A DNA stretch of 64,000 nucleotides. It comes from Aigarchaeota archaeon (lineage in GTDB: Archaea; Thermoproteota; Nitrososphaeria_A; Caldarchaeales; Calditenuaceae). A model generated the notes under the pieces. It was not told where the DNA came from and did not search any database. It saw nothing but the letters and a program-made list of their open reading frames with translations. The stretch covers positions 111,783-175,782 of the forward strand of contig JANXDH010000004.1 in assembly GCA_025059745.1 (NCBI GenBank). Direction: 5' to 3'. Below are positions 32,557 to 41,039 of the stretch, in pieces. Position numbers and translations under genes: made by a program. Numbering within the stretch: the first letter of the stretch is position 1; every line of letters starts with the position of its first letter.

Positions 32557-33474
32557 ATGAATTACATAGGCCTTGGTAAGCAACCAAGCTTTGGAACCAG
32601 CGTCGACCCTTCAAAGTTCATCGAGGCCACGTCCTATTCTATTACCCCCATAGAGGAGAGGGAACTCGTAGAGACCGCTACGTCGAGGACCCCCTTGGAG
32701 TGGTACGGTGTGAAACCCCACTCGGAGATAGAGGTGGAGGCCCTGATACAGCCCCAGGGAGGTCTAGAGTATTTATTGCTCTCAACGTTTCAGAGACACT
32801 CAACGACCGCGGTCGACCTATCCCTTGACGTGTATCGGCACGAATTCACCCCTTGGACCGGCGGCAACCTGACCTACTTCACCGTCGAGGGGTCGTATGG
32901 AGGGACCGCTCTTAGGGCGAGGGACTGCATAGTCGACTCGCTATCCTTCTCATTCTCCTCTGAGGAATTACCTCGCATCTCGGCCGCGATGATAGGCAAC
33001 AGCGCCACGATTGTATCCCGGGCGTCTCACTCCCCGAACTTGGTAAAACCCTTCACCAACTCTGACGTGAAGGTAGAGATTGAGGGAGCGGAGGTTGAAC
33101 TCAGGGAACTCAGCATAGAGATCAACAACAACATCGAGGACATCTACGACTTATCATCGTCGCTAGTTGGCGTAGGGCTGGGGCTATTGGAAGTTTCCGG
33201 AGAGTTGAACGTTAGATTCCTCAACCAGTCTCATCTTGAGAGGTTCATCACACGCGATGAGGCGAGCTTGGTGGTGAGGCTCAGAGGTCCACCGATCGGT
33301 GGAGATCACAGGTACGAGCTCCAGATAAGTATACCGAGGGTAATATACGACGCGTGGGAAGGGGAGGTGAGCGGGGCTGAACTGACCACCCAATCGGTGC
33401 GCTTCAAGTCGGTTAAACCAACGAACGATGAGACTATTAGGGTAGTCTTGGTCAACAGGACCTCTACCCTGTAA
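32557..33474 (+). CDS. Major tail tube protein
   Basis: 305 aa. The N-terminus (YIGLGKQPSFGTSVDPSKF) followed by paired beta segments (IEERELVETATSRTPLEWYGVKPHSEIEVEALIQPQG) and LSFSFSSEELPRISAAMIG is typical of siphovirus-type tail tubes. It may have two tube-like beta domains, as it is about twice the shortest tube proteins. It polymerises around the tape measure to form the tail conduit. Position between terminator and chaperone genes supports the call. Confidence 0.75.
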   Translation: MNYIGLGKQPSFGTSVDPSKFIEATSYSITPIEERELVETATSRTPLEWYGVKPHSEIEVEALIQPQGGLEYLLLSTFQRHSTTAVDLSLDVYRHEFTPWTGGNLTYFTVEGSYGGTALRARDCIVDSLSFSFSSEELPRISAAMIGNSATIVSRASHSPNLVKPFTNSDVKVEIEGAEVELRELSIEINNNIEDIYDLSSSLVGVGLGLLEVSGELNVRFLNQSHLERFITRDEASLVVRLRGPPIGGDHRYELQISIPRVIYDAWEGEVSGAELTTQSVRFKSVKPTNDETIRVVLVNRTSTL

Positions 33475-33495
33475 GGCCACTGCAGGAGAACTATC

Positions 33496-33771
33496 ATGAA
33501 AGTGAAGCTCGATCAGCACGAGTACACGGTGATCCTAAGGGCCAGCGCCTGGCCGCACCTCAGTACTCTCGCGCGGGCGTTCTCTGACAACCCACCAGAC
33601 CCACAAGCGTTGGAGAGAGCGGAGGAGGAGGTACTCAAGACGTGCGTGAGGCCTCAACCATGTGAGGAACACGCGAACCAGATCCTAACTAAGATACTCC
33701 TAGAGTTCGTTAGGGAGATGAGGTACGTTACCGCGACCTTTCGGGGAGAACTCGTTGATTCTGTTCAGTAA
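33496..33771 (+). CDS. Tail assembly chaperone-like protein, first frame
   Basis: 91 aa. An SD-like GGAG lies 7 nt before the ATG. The fold looks alpha-helical after an N-terminal strand pair (MKVKLDQHEYTVILR), with VLKTCVRPQPCEEHANQILTKILLEFVREM. Genes here, between tube and tape measure, usually encode chaperones that load the tape measure. The next ORF starts within its last codons in another frame, as in the lambda G/GT pair. Assignment is by context. Confidence 0.55.
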   Translation: MKVKLDQHEYTVILRASAWPHLSTLARAFSDNPPDPQALERAEEEVLKTCVRPQPCEEHANQILTKILLEFVREMRYVTATFRGELVDSVQ

Positions 33772-33916
33772 ATTGGGAGAGCGGTATGGCAGGCGGCCTA
33801 GCGACTTCCTCAAGGGACACTTAGGTGACCTGCTCTTCGACCTGCTCTCGACCACGGTCGCAGCACGCGAGGAGATCGCTTCCATGAAGAGGAACAGAGG
33901 AAGGCGACCCAGATGA
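33755..33916 (+). CDS. Tail assembly chaperone-like protein, overlapping second frame
   Basis: 53 aa, too short for the ORF track. From TTG 33755 it reads ILFSKLGERYGRRPSDFLKG, then LLFDLLSTTVAAREEIASMK and a basic tail. An SD-like GGGGAG lies 6 nt upstream. It overlaps the previous ORF by 17 nt in the +1 frame and overlaps the next gene by ATGA. It could be translated independently or as a +1 frameshift extension of the first ORF, paralleling G/GT in tailed phages. Arginine-rich ends fit the neighbouring genes. Confidence 0.5.
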   Translation: MILFSKLGERYGRRPSDFLKGHLGDLLFDLLSTTVAAREEIASMKRNRGRRPR

Positions 33917-34332
33917 GCAGTACAGTGATAGAGGTGAGGGGTTTGGAGTACCTGATAAGAGAGTTGGAGAGGAGAGGCGGAGGAGACATCATAGAGGCCT
34001 TCCTGAGGGAGATAGCCCGCGAGACAAGCAGGAGGGCCGGACAACTCGCACCGCGCAGAAGTGGCGCTCTCGCGTCTTCTATTTCTTTCACTAGAAGGGG
34101 GAGGACCTCCTACTCGGTGGGTTCATCACTTGAATATGCGCCCTACCTCGAGTTCGGCACCAGACCCTTCATCGTCGACTCTCCAGTCTACGTAACTGGT
34201 GTCGGATGGAGATACATCTACCTTCACCCGGGAATAAGGCCGAGGCCTTATCTGATGAACGCGGTGCGTCTGTCCTTTCACGAGAGACGGAGTGTCTTGA
34301 ACTCGGTGCTCAGTGGGTCGACCAGCAAGTGA
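33913..34332 (+). CDS. HK97 gp10-like head-tail/tail completion protein
   Basis: 139 aa. The central APRRSGALASSISFTRR and YAPYLEFGTRPFIV are diagnostic of the HK97 gp10-like family (tail completion/minor tail). The end LHPGIRPRPYLMNAVRLS matches the conserved PGxxPxPFxxPA segment. It probably acts at the head-tail joint. ATG overlaps the previous stop, and its own TGA overlaps the GTG of the tape measure. Confidence 0.8.
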   Translation: MSSTVIEVRGLEYLIRELERRGGGDIIEAFLREIARETSRRAGQLAPRRSGALASSISFTRRGRTSYSVGSSLEYAPYLEFGTRPFIVDSPVYVTGVGWRYIYLHPGIRPRPYLMNAVRLSFHERRSVLNSVLSGSTSK

Positions 34333-35771
34333 GCGAGCGTTACTCCATAGAGGTAGAGTTCAAGGGCGTCGATGACGTAAGCGATGAGATCAAGTCAGTT
34401 AGTGAGGGACTGAGGAGCATCGGTAGTATCAACGAGGACCTGACCAAGAAGGCATCGGAGGTCCTGAAGAAAGCGAGGGACGAGAAGAGGACCTACAAGG
34501 CGCTGGCCGAGGAGTCTCAGGTCTTTGGTGAGAGAGCGAAGTTCATGGCGGACCAACTGAACACCGTCGCCGGGTTCGCGGGGAAGATCAATAACGTTTT
34601 CACTCAGTATAACACGCTCCAGATCCGGGTGAACACAGCCCAGCTGGCCCTGAACGAGGCGCTCGAGAACCAGAGCAGACTCCTCGCTCAGATCAACTCG
34701 CAGTTCGATAAGCAGTACACAACTATAGAGGAGGCGCTCGAGGGACTGGGAGAGATGCGTGCAGCGTATCTCGAGGCCGGGCAGTCGACGAAGGCGGTCG
34801 ACGAGGCCATTAAGCAGCTTGAGCAGAGCAAGAAGAACGTGGCTAAGGCGTCAAACGAGGTCACGAACGCGCAGCAGCAGATGAACGCGCAGATGGTCAC
34901 TCTGGGGGTTCAGGCGATTGGGTTGGTGCCGCAGTTCATGGAGATGGTCAACTCGCTCAACACGTTCAGGAAGCTCGTCGGAGACCTGCCTTCCCTCCTC
35001 GGTGGCGTGAAGGCAGCGTTCACGGGCCTCCATGCGGCCATGGGTCCTATTGGCCTCATTCTCATCGCGATGGGCGCGATCCTCCCATTGATTATCACAC
35101 ATTGGGATCAGATCAGGGCCGCCCTCGAGGAGGCTGGTAGAGTCGTATGGAACGTATTAGGTCCAGCCCTCGAATGGATTTGGAATAACGTCCTCAAACC
35201 ACTGGGCGAATTCATAGAGGCCAGCTTTAAAAAGGCTCTCGACTCATTGGGCTCTACCCTCAAGTGGTTAGACGAGAACGTAGTCAAGCCGCTCAGTGAA
35301 GGGCTCGATAAGTTCTGGAATGAGGTACTGGTCCCCCTCGGAGAGAACCTCGAGAAGGAGTTCAAGAAGTATTTGGAGGCATGGGTGGACGCGTTTAATT
35401 GGGCGAGGGATCGAATAAAGGAAATATGGGATAAGATCGTCGACGCGATCCGGGGGGCCATTGGTTGGATTAAGGAAAAAATAGACGACATCATTGGGAA
35501 GATCCGTGATGCCTTCAAATGGCTCGCGGATAAACTCGTGGGTAATTCCATCATCCCGGACATGTGGAGGGACATCCGTGATTGGACGGAATGGGGTATC
35601 GGCGAGGTAGAAAAATTAACGGCAGGCATCGGAGGTGATATCATGGGTCCGAAGGTCCTCGGCGGGATAAGCGTCGTCGTGAACGTCAACCAATCGAATG
35701 CGACCGCGGATGAGATAGCCGCGGCCGTATCGCGGGCTCTAATGAAGAACTTGAAGGGGATGGGTAAGTAA
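34329..35771 (+). CDS. Tail tape measure protein
   Basis: 480 aa from GTG 34329, which overlaps the previous stop; the ORF track start at 34206 adds 41 codons that only shadow gp10. N-terminal long coiled coil with Q/E/A/N-rich heptads (residues ~15-220), then a hydrophobic hairpin (LGGVKAAFTGLHAAMGPIGLILIAMGAI). Tryptophan-spaced helical repeats follow (LEWIWNNVLKPLGEFIEA, LKWLDENVVKPLSEG, FNWARDRIKEIWDKI). At about 1.5 A per residue the tail would be near 70 nm (inference). It sets tail length. Confidence 0.8.
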   Translation: MSERYSIEVEFKGVDDVSDEIKSVSEGLRSIGSINEDLTKKASEVLKKARDEKRTYKALAEESQVFGERAKFMADQLNTVAGFAGKINNVFTQYNTLQIRVNTAQLALNEALENQSRLLAQINSQFDKQYTTIEEALEGLGEMRAAYLEAGQSTKAVDEAIKQLEQSKKNVAKASNEVTNAQQQMNAQMVTLGVQAIGLVPQFMEMVNSLNTFRKLVGDLPSLLGGVKAAFTGLHAAMGPIGLILIAMGAILPLIITHWDQIRAALEEAGRVVWNVLGPALEWIWNNVLKPLGEFIEASFKKALDSLGSTLKWLDENVVKPLSEGLDKFWNEVLVPLGENLEKEFKKYLEAWVDAFNWARDRIKEIWDKIVDAIRGAIGWIKEKIDDIIGKIRDAFKWLADKLVGNSIIPDMWRDIRDWTEWGIGEVEKLTAGIGGDIMGPKVLGGISVVVNVNQSNATADEIAAAVSRALMKNLKGMGK

Positions 35772-35793
35772 GTGATGCGTCGCCTCCTTCATC

Positions 35794-35886
35794 GTGGAGA
35801 AAATTGAGGTCTATAACGATATCGACGGCCGCATGGTCAACTTCTTGAAGGTTCTCCAAGATAGGGAGGCCATCCATGCTTCATGA
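35794..35886 (+). CDS. Possible 30-residue peptide after the tape measure
   Basis: GTG 35794 opens a short ORF, EKIEVYNDIDGRMVNFLKVL, ending inside the next gene. It fills the gap between tape measure and the small membrane protein and has good amphipathic character. No clear ribosome site is seen. Weak candidate only. Confidence 0.2.
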   Translation: MEKIEVYNDIDGRMVNFLKVLQDREAIHAS

Positions 35887-36094
35887 ATTGTTTAAGAAAT
35901 GGCGGGAAAGGCTATCCTTCGTCTTCATTTTTACATCATTCTTCATTTTAGTCGACGAGTACGTGAAAGAGGGCTATATCTTCGACCCTCGTGATGTAGT
36001 CGCGCCCTCGATAACACATGAACAATTATTCCTAATATTCCTGATAGCCGGCTTGTTTCTCGGTATGCGTAGACGCATGGTCTTCTTCTCATAA
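35876..36094 (+). CDS. Small two-helix membrane protein in the tail module
   Basis: 72 aa. Helix 1 is LSFVFIFTSFFILVDEYV, a polar stretch EGYIFDPRDVVAPSITHE follows, then helix 2 HEQLFLIFLIAGLFLGM and a basic end MRRRM. It is not recognised. Position beside tape measure and fibre genes could mean an entry or egress role, but there is no motif evidence. Codon choice begins to shift from AGG/AGA toward CGN arginine from here on. Confidence 0.5.
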   Translation: MLHELFKKWRERLSFVFIFTSFFILVDEYVKEGYIFDPRDVVAPSITHEQLFLIFLIAGLFLGMRRRMVFFS

Positions 36095-36100
36095 ATATTT
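36091..36100 (+). promoter_or_regulatory. TATA box of the fibre operon
   Basis: ATAAATATTT lies 21 nt before ATG 36122, giving a leaderless start and an internal promoter for the fibre/hub genes. Confidence 0.5.
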
Positions 36101-36121
36101 AAAAAGAAATAGATTCAGTGT

Positions 36122-36853
36122 ATGAGTAGCCGGGAAAACTATACAGTCCCTCCAATAATTACACCCGCCGATTGGAATCGGTTCGCCTCCCGCTTTCGTG
36201 TACGCGGTACGGGGGGAATATTTTTTACAGGAACCGATACGACTAAAGGGGTCGTCGTTGGAGGTGCACAGCCAGGGTTCGGTATATCGAGTGAAAATAT
36301 GATCGATCTAGGTGTAGGGCAGACGAGGAACGACGAATCGGGGAAAATCGCCTATGCGGTATTCTCTGCGGGCTTGGACATCGTTGGTGTGGCCGTCACG
36401 CCTCCACGGTTAATTACTTTATGGGATAGCGTCGTCATTAGCGGATATGGGGGCCCCTCCTATGCCTTGAGGATTAATAATAGCCGTTCGCCTAACAACG
36501 ACATTCTCTTTCAGGGTCAGGCGGCCACCAACACAGCAACCCTCCGCGACTCGCCCTTCTTCGTGTTCCGTGGAGCGTGGTGGGATGGTGCCCAGTCGAG
36601 GGACCTCGATTATATGGTTAAAATCGTCATGACCGGTACAGGGCCCACGGCCAGGTTGACTTTCGCCCGTTTTATCAACGGTTCCGATCCCTCTCCCGTT
36701 GAACTGGTCGCAATCGCCTCTAATATTGGTAGTGAGGAGACGGCCCTGCTTCTGACCCGAAATATTGGTGGAACCCTCTCGGTAGTGCGCGTACTCCTCG
36801 GCCCGCCCGATAGTGGGGGAACCGGCTTCCGCGTCTTAAGAGTGGTGAATTAA
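36122..36853 (+). CDS. Beta-rich putative tail fibre/receptor-binding protein
   Basis: 243 aa. The start SSRENYTVPPIITPADWNRF resembles the short N-terminal attachment segments of virion fibre proteins. The rest is beta-strand rich with many G/T/S turns (TGGIFFTGTDTTKGVVVGGAQ, VVISGYGGPSYALRI), consistent with a jelly-roll or lectin-like head. There is no enzymatic motif. Arginine codons are 13 CGN to 5 AGR, against about 3 CGN to over 20 AGR in the capsid gene, so this cassette likely has a different origin. Function inferred from location. Confidence 0.5.
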   Translation: MSSRENYTVPPIITPADWNRFASRFRVRGTGGIFFTGTDTTKGVVVGGAQPGFGISSENMIDLGVGQTRNDESGKIAYAVFSAGLDIVGVAVTPPRLITLWDSVVISGYGGPSYALRINNSRSPNNDILFQGQAATNTATLRDSPFFVFRGAWWDGAQSRDLDYMVKIVMTGTGPTARLTFARFINGSDPSPVELVAIASNIGSEETALLLTRNIGGTLSVVRVLLGPPDSGGTGFRVLRVVN

Positions 36854-36865
36854 ACGAGGTGATAG

Positions 36866-37090
36866 GGGTCGCCTAAGGAGGTCGTAATTCGTTTAAGCGA
36901 TGCGCTACTTGAAGACCTCGAACGATGCCTCCACTACATGGCCGAGCAACAGGGTCAGAAGGTAACCGATATGGACAAAACAATCAACGAGCTAACCCTC
37001 GCTCTCATTCGCGGTTGGGTAATTCAGACTATGGCTAATGTCATTCTACCAAAGAGGTATGGTGTGGGGGATGAGGGTCGAGAGAAATAG
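36866..37090 (+). CDS. Possible ribbon-helix-helix protein without a normal start codon
   Basis: The frame opens after a TAG at 36863 and reads SPKEVVIRLSDALLEDLERCL, then a helix ALIRGWVIQTMANVI, which looks like an RHH/CopG-type DNA-binding protein. No ATG/GTG/TTG precedes the VVIRL strand. An SD-like GGAGGT (36877) lies 4 nt before ATT 36887. The first ATG (36938) would remove the strand. So it is either an ATT start or a degenerate gene. It overlaps the start of the hub gene. Confidence 0.35.
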   Translation, partial: GSPKEVVIRLSDALLEDLERCLHYMAEQQGQKVTDMDKTINELTLALIRGWVIQTMANVILPKRYGVGDEGREK

Positions 37091-39017
37091 AGGCGATGGA
37101 TGGGAGGACATCACTGCCAAAACACTTCGGGTAAAATGGGACCTCTCTCAAAAAGATCAGGAAAAACTCGATGCCGAATTTATCCAGAACGTAAACGTGG
37201 GTGAACAAATTCGCATCCGTGAAGATATGGCGAGGGACGTTTTCGCGGATGGCATCCTCGACCTCTACGAGGTGTTCAGTGGTATAGTCTATGAATCAGT
37301 GAGGCAACACCATGGCGGCAACCCTCCACAATGTAACGTTACGGCTTATAGCGAGCTGATACTCTACGACAAGCACTTAGTCTTTAGGTCATACCCGACG
37401 GGGACGAAGGCCGGGGCGATAATCCGCGATTTGGCGTCCCTCGAGAGCAACGTCAACACTTCTAATGTGGACGACGGCCCATCACTCACATCACCATGGC
37501 AGATCGAGAACATGGTGGCCTTGAAGATTATGCAGGACGTAGCCCGCGGGACTAACTACTGGTTGAGGATGAAGCCCGGTAGAGTCCTGTACTTTAAGCC
37601 GAAGACCACGGGCTCCCCCGTCGCTACCCTCGATTCCTCTAAAGTGATCTCGGCCGATTATACTGAAGACCGTTGGAGGTTAAAGAACCGGGTCATATAT
37701 GTAGGGGCTAATGGGCGAGTCCTCGCGGACGTCTCTGAGGGGGCAGGCGACCTACCGATAGTCGTACACGACCCGTTCTTAACCGATGGTGCTGAGGCCG
37801 CACGGAGGGCAAATATCAGGTTGGCCTTGAATAAGGAGTATGGCCGTCAACTCAGGGTCGTGATGCATAGAACCCATTTCGAGTCCATGGATGTAGACCT
37901 AGGGAGCACGATAAGGGTAAACCTGCCATCACTCGGTCTAAATGATGTTGACATGTATCTGGTCGGGATGGAATGCGACCCTCAGAGTCTACAATACACT
38001 CTAACTTTAGGCGGACGGCTTGAGCTATTAGAGGACTTTTTAGATGAAGCCATCGGAGGGGATGTCGCGGGTCGCTTCGGGCCCTCCGTAAGTGTCGCGG
38101 GGGAGGTATCGACGATGAGGTCTAACCTCTTTTTCACTCAAAAGATCATATCGATCACATCGCATAGGTACGTGACGTACCTCAACCGGCCACCCCTCAC
38201 GATCCACGGCGGCCAGAACGTCACTATCAGGACGGATACGGGAGAGGTTGAATTAGCATCCGGCTTCACGACCGGCCATTGTACGATCAGTTTCCTGCCG
38301 CCCACTGAGACCTTCCGTAGGTGGGGTTACGTCGAATGGGTTAGTTTTATGAACCAAGGTAGCGTGAGGGTACGGTTGCTTGACACATCGGGTAATGAGC
38401 TGGCCTCTAAAGACGATCGGGGTTCGGGCCCCTCTCTCACTAAAAGATTGCCGTTGAAGAAGTGGCCCGGCCGGCCTCAGGAATTCACGAGACATCCCGC
38501 GATAAGGAATTGGGGGTCTACTAATACGGCCAACGCTAGCACCTCATTCGCGGGCGTAATATCGGGCTCGTGCATCAGGCTCGCGCCGAGCACATCGGGA
38601 ACGATGGGTGAGATATTCTATAATAAGACGAAAAATTTAGGGCTCAACCTCTCGTGGGCCCGCTATATGAGCGTCTTTTTCCTCGCATTCGTAGCCAATA
38701 CGACGGTAAAAATTAGATTACATACGAACGCAAATAATTATTTTGAGGCGACCGTACCGATAGTTGAGGCCGGCCGATGGAGGGAGTACGTGATATATAT
38801 GAGCACTCTATCGTCATCAGGCTCTCCTAACATGAGCAACATCAACTGGATCAGCATATTGGCGGACTACCCGATCCTCATCGATAGCGATTACGTTTTT
38901 CACCAGTATCCCCGTGGAGAGCTGAGGGTGAGGTTCGAGCTGAGTAGGCCGAACGCCTCGGCCGTCTCACCAAAAATAAGGCGTGTAGTAATAACATATG
39001 AGGAGGTGGTGGTATGA
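37059..39017 (+). CDS. Baseplate hub/tail-tip protein with C-terminal carbohydrate-binding-like region
   Basis: About 652 aa. ATG 37059 is preferred; 37038 and 37071 are alternatives. Residues ~1-330 follow the hub (gp27/gp44-like) pattern: GDGWEDITAKTLRVKW, LYEVFSGIVYESV, VTAYSELILYDKHLVFR, NRVIYVGANGRVLADV and VDLGSTIRVNLPSLG. The C-terminal ~270 residues are beta-sandwich like (NQGSVRVRLLDTSGNELA, FFLAFVANTTVKIRLHTNANNY) and could bind surface sugars. It probably forms the tail tip. Its stop overlaps the next ATG. Confidence 0.65.
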   Translation: MVWGMRVERNRGDGWEDITAKTLRVKWDLSQKDQEKLDAEFIQNVNVGEQIRIREDMARDVFADGILDLYEVFSGIVYESVRQHHGGNPPQCNVTAYSELILYDKHLVFRSYPTGTKAGAIIRDLASLESNVNTSNVDDGPSLTSPWQIENMVALKIMQDVARGTNYWLRMKPGRVLYFKPKTTGSPVATLDSSKVISADYTEDRWRLKNRVIYVGANGRVLADVSEGAGDLPIVVHDPFLTDGAEAARRANIRLALNKEYGRQLRVVMHRTHFESMDVDLGSTIRVNLPSLGLNDVDMYLVGMECDPQSLQYTLTLGGRLELLEDFLDEAIGGDVAGRFGPSVSVAGEVSTMRSNLFFTQKIISITSHRYVTYLNRPPLTIHGGQNVTIRTDTGEVELASGFTTGHCTISFLPPTETFRRWGYVEWVSFMNQGSVRVRLLDTSGNELASKDDRGSGPSLTKRLPLKKWPGRPQEFTRHPAIRNWGSTNTANASTSFAGVISGSCIRLAPSTSGTMGEIFYNKTKNLGLNLSWARYMSVFFLAFVANTTVKIRLHTNANNYFEATVPIVEAGRWREYVIYMSTLSSSGSPNMSNINWISILADYPILIDSDYVFHQYPRGELRVRFELSRPNASAVSPKIRRVVITYEEVVV

Positions 39018-40162
39018 CCGAGTACCTCATCCTCAACCAGGCCCGCACCTACCCGGTCGTATGGGAATATGGGAAGGAGGTGGTTAGCCCAAATAATTTC
39101 ACCATCCCTGTCAACACAGAGCAATCACATTGGTATTTAAACTTTGGTACCAATGTCGGTGCGGAATACTACTACCTGAGCAGTTCTAATCAGTCTTATG
39201 CATACTATAGCTTTAGGACTAGTACGCTTTCTACGAACGCGCAGATCATCGGTTCATTCATTAGGAGGGTAAGAGTCCTATGGGGTTCGGCCGGAGGCGA
39301 TACTCCGACTGTAACTTTAAGCGTGTGGGAAGCAGATCCTTCTACCCTGAATCCCACGAACCGAATTAGAAATTTGGGCCAGTTTACTAGAGGGCCTTCT
39401 GGGGGGCAAAGTTTCACCTGGTCTGTTGACAACCCATTGGATGGTGTCCCGATTACACTTGGAAATGCGTATAGTGTCCGGCTTGGTGACCCGGTCTCCT
39501 ATGAGGCGCCCACTACCCTCTGGTCGCTCGAACTGTATGGCGCTCCCTCCTCCTCTCCAAGCGGTAAATTTACCGCTGCTAAGACAGAGGTTCGATATAC
39601 CACCGATGGTGTGAACTGGGTTACGTACACCAGAAATAATCGCTCATGGGGGGGATGGGAGGTTGAGGTCGTTACCGTCCTCCGCGCGCCAACATCGAGC
39701 GGGACAATTTTCCGTTCGGATGAAGCGTGTAATCTATACGTCTATAAGTCGCAGTCCATACCTACTGGTATTACGTTCCTTCGTGAGTTTCTGAATAATA
39801 CGCAATATAATTTACCAACCACCGCTCCAGGAGTCCAGGTACCATTTCCTAGTGATGAGCAACTAACCTATACCTTCGACTACATCACGACCGCGAATGT
39901 TAACACTCAGATCGCGACTACGCTCTATCCGAGGATAGTCTACGAAAAGAACCCGGTAACCGTGGACATGTTCAACGCCTCCGAGGCCTATCTGATCCGG
40001 CTCGAGTATTTAGCGACGGACACGAGGGTACGGCTGAACGATAGCCCGCTCCAGGAGTTTACGGGTAGCTCGGGCGCGACCACCTTCGACCCACCCCCCG
40101 TAGTGTGGAAACTTGAAAACTTAAGCGGTAGAGTCCGCGCGGTCATGATGGTGCTGGAATGA
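39014..40162 (+). CDS. Putative tail fibre/receptor-binding protein
   Basis: 382 aa, beta-rich throughout with aromatic and T/S-rich strands (NTEQSHWYLNFGTNVGAEYYYLSS, PTVTLSVWEADPST, NAYSVRLGDPVSYEA). The middle segment resembles small carbohydrate-binding or fibronectin-like modules, and the last ~100 residues a tail-tip domain (DSPLQEFTGSSGATTFDPPP). There is no catalytic motif. ATG overlaps the hub stop and its stop overlaps the next ATG (ATGA both ends). Variable fibre genes are expected here. Host-surface binding is an inference. Confidence 0.55.
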   Translation: MTEYLILNQARTYPVVWEYGKEVVSPNNFTIPVNTEQSHWYLNFGTNVGAEYYYLSSSNQSYAYYSFRTSTLSTNAQIIGSFIRRVRVLWGSAGGDTPTVTLSVWEADPSTLNPTNRIRNLGQFTRGPSGGQSFTWSVDNPLDGVPITLGNAYSVRLGDPVSYEAPTTLWSLELYGAPSSSPSGKFTAAKTEVRYTTDGVNWVTYTRNNRSWGGWEVEVVTVLRAPTSSGTIFRSDEACNLYVYKSQSIPTGITFLREFLNNTQYNLPTTAPGVQVPFPSDEQLTYTFDYITTANVNTQIATTLYPRIVYEKNPVTVDMFNASEAYLIRLEYLATDTRVRLNDSPLQEFTGSSGATTFDPPPVVWKLENLSGRVRAVMMVLE

Positions 40163-40458
40163 GGGTACGCATAGAGAACGTTGATTTAGAGAGCGGGCTA
40201 CCCATCGAGATAGCTGAAGCGATTAAGAAGACGGCCGTGCTAGAGGAGAAGGTCAGGACTCTCGAGTCTGAAAAAGAGGCGCTCAATGAAAAACTCAAGG
40301 CCCTTGAGGGGAGGACGACGGCCATCCTACGAGTAGAGGACGAGGTTAACGGCCTCTATCAGAAGATAGCTGCACTTGAGGAGGAAAACGAAGAGCTGAG
40401 GGGGATACTGGAGAAGCTCATCGAGCGATCGCCCACATCCTCTCAAACTCAGAAGTGA
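40159..40458 (+). CDS. Coiled-coil protein ending the fibre operon
   Basis: 99 aa. After a short strand segment (MRVRIENVDLESGL) there are two long heptad-repeat stretches (AEAIKKTAVLEEKVRTLESEKEALNEKLKALE and VNGLYQKIAALEEENEELRGILEKL). It probably trimerises as a fibre stem or chaperone. Its last 41 nt overlap the convergent nuclease gene. ATGA overlap with the preceding fibre gene indicates co-translation. Confidence 0.55.
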   Translation: MRVRIENVDLESGLPIEIAEAIKKTAVLEEKVRTLESEKEALNEKLKALEGRTTAILRVEDEVNGLYQKIAALEEENEELRGILEKLIERSPTSSQTQK

Positions 40459-41002
40459 ACGACCGCGCGACACCGGCGTCATTTATCACCACCACGTTCT
40501 CATCGTTCTCTGCCTCTGCGGCCCTCGAGAAGTTGTAGCTCCCAGTTATCACGATCGTCCCATCGATCACGACGAACTTGTGGTGCATAGAGTTGCTGTT
40601 ACCGTCGAGCTTCACGTCGAGGCCACTATTTCTCAACCTCATGTACTCGGACCCCGTCTGGTTGGCGTTCAGTCTCTCTACCAGCACCCTCACCGTTATC
40701 CCCTTTCGATGCGCGTTTATGAGTGCCTCCGCGAGAGGGTCGCTGGTGAAAGAGAAGACGGCCACTAAAACTGACGAGCTGGCCCTCTCTATCAAGGAGA
40801 TTATCAACCGGTCACACTCTTCGGTCCTCGAGAAACAGACCTCAAGGACATCCCTCTGAACCACCGTGGTAGCGGTGAACCAAGTCTGGGTGGTGGTGAG
40901 GACGACGGTTCTGCTCATCGAAGACGCAGCGCCCGCTCCGATAACGATCCCGACTATCAGTAAGAGCAGCAATAGGGTGACTCTTGACCTAGGGCCTGCC
41001 AC
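40418..41002 (-). CDS. Phospholipase D-family nuclease, membrane-anchored or secreted
   Basis: 194 aa. One N-terminal hydrophobic helix (VTLLLLLLIVGIVIGAGAASS) precedes a single PLD domain with the HKD motif MHHKFVVIDGTIVITGSYNFS and the trailing EAENDENVVVI. One-motif enzymes of this type (Nuc-like endonucleases) dimerise to form the site. The catalytic domain would be outside the membrane. In this cluster it could cut DNA during entry or act on the envelope at exit, both inferences. A TATA-like GTTATATACT lies upstream. Confidence 0.8.
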   Translation of the reverse strand: MAGPRSRVTLLLLLLIVGIVIGAGAASSMSRTVVLTTTQTWFTATTVVQRDVLEVCFSRTEECDRLIISLIERASSSVLVAVFSFTSDPLAEALINAHRKGITVRVLVERLNANQTGSEYMRLRNSGLDVKLDGNSNSMHHKFVVIDGTIVITGSYNFSRAAEAENDENVVVINDAGVARSFTSEFERMWAIAR

Positions 41003-41039
41003 GACTTAACTGAGAGAGGGAGATTAATGAAGTATATAA

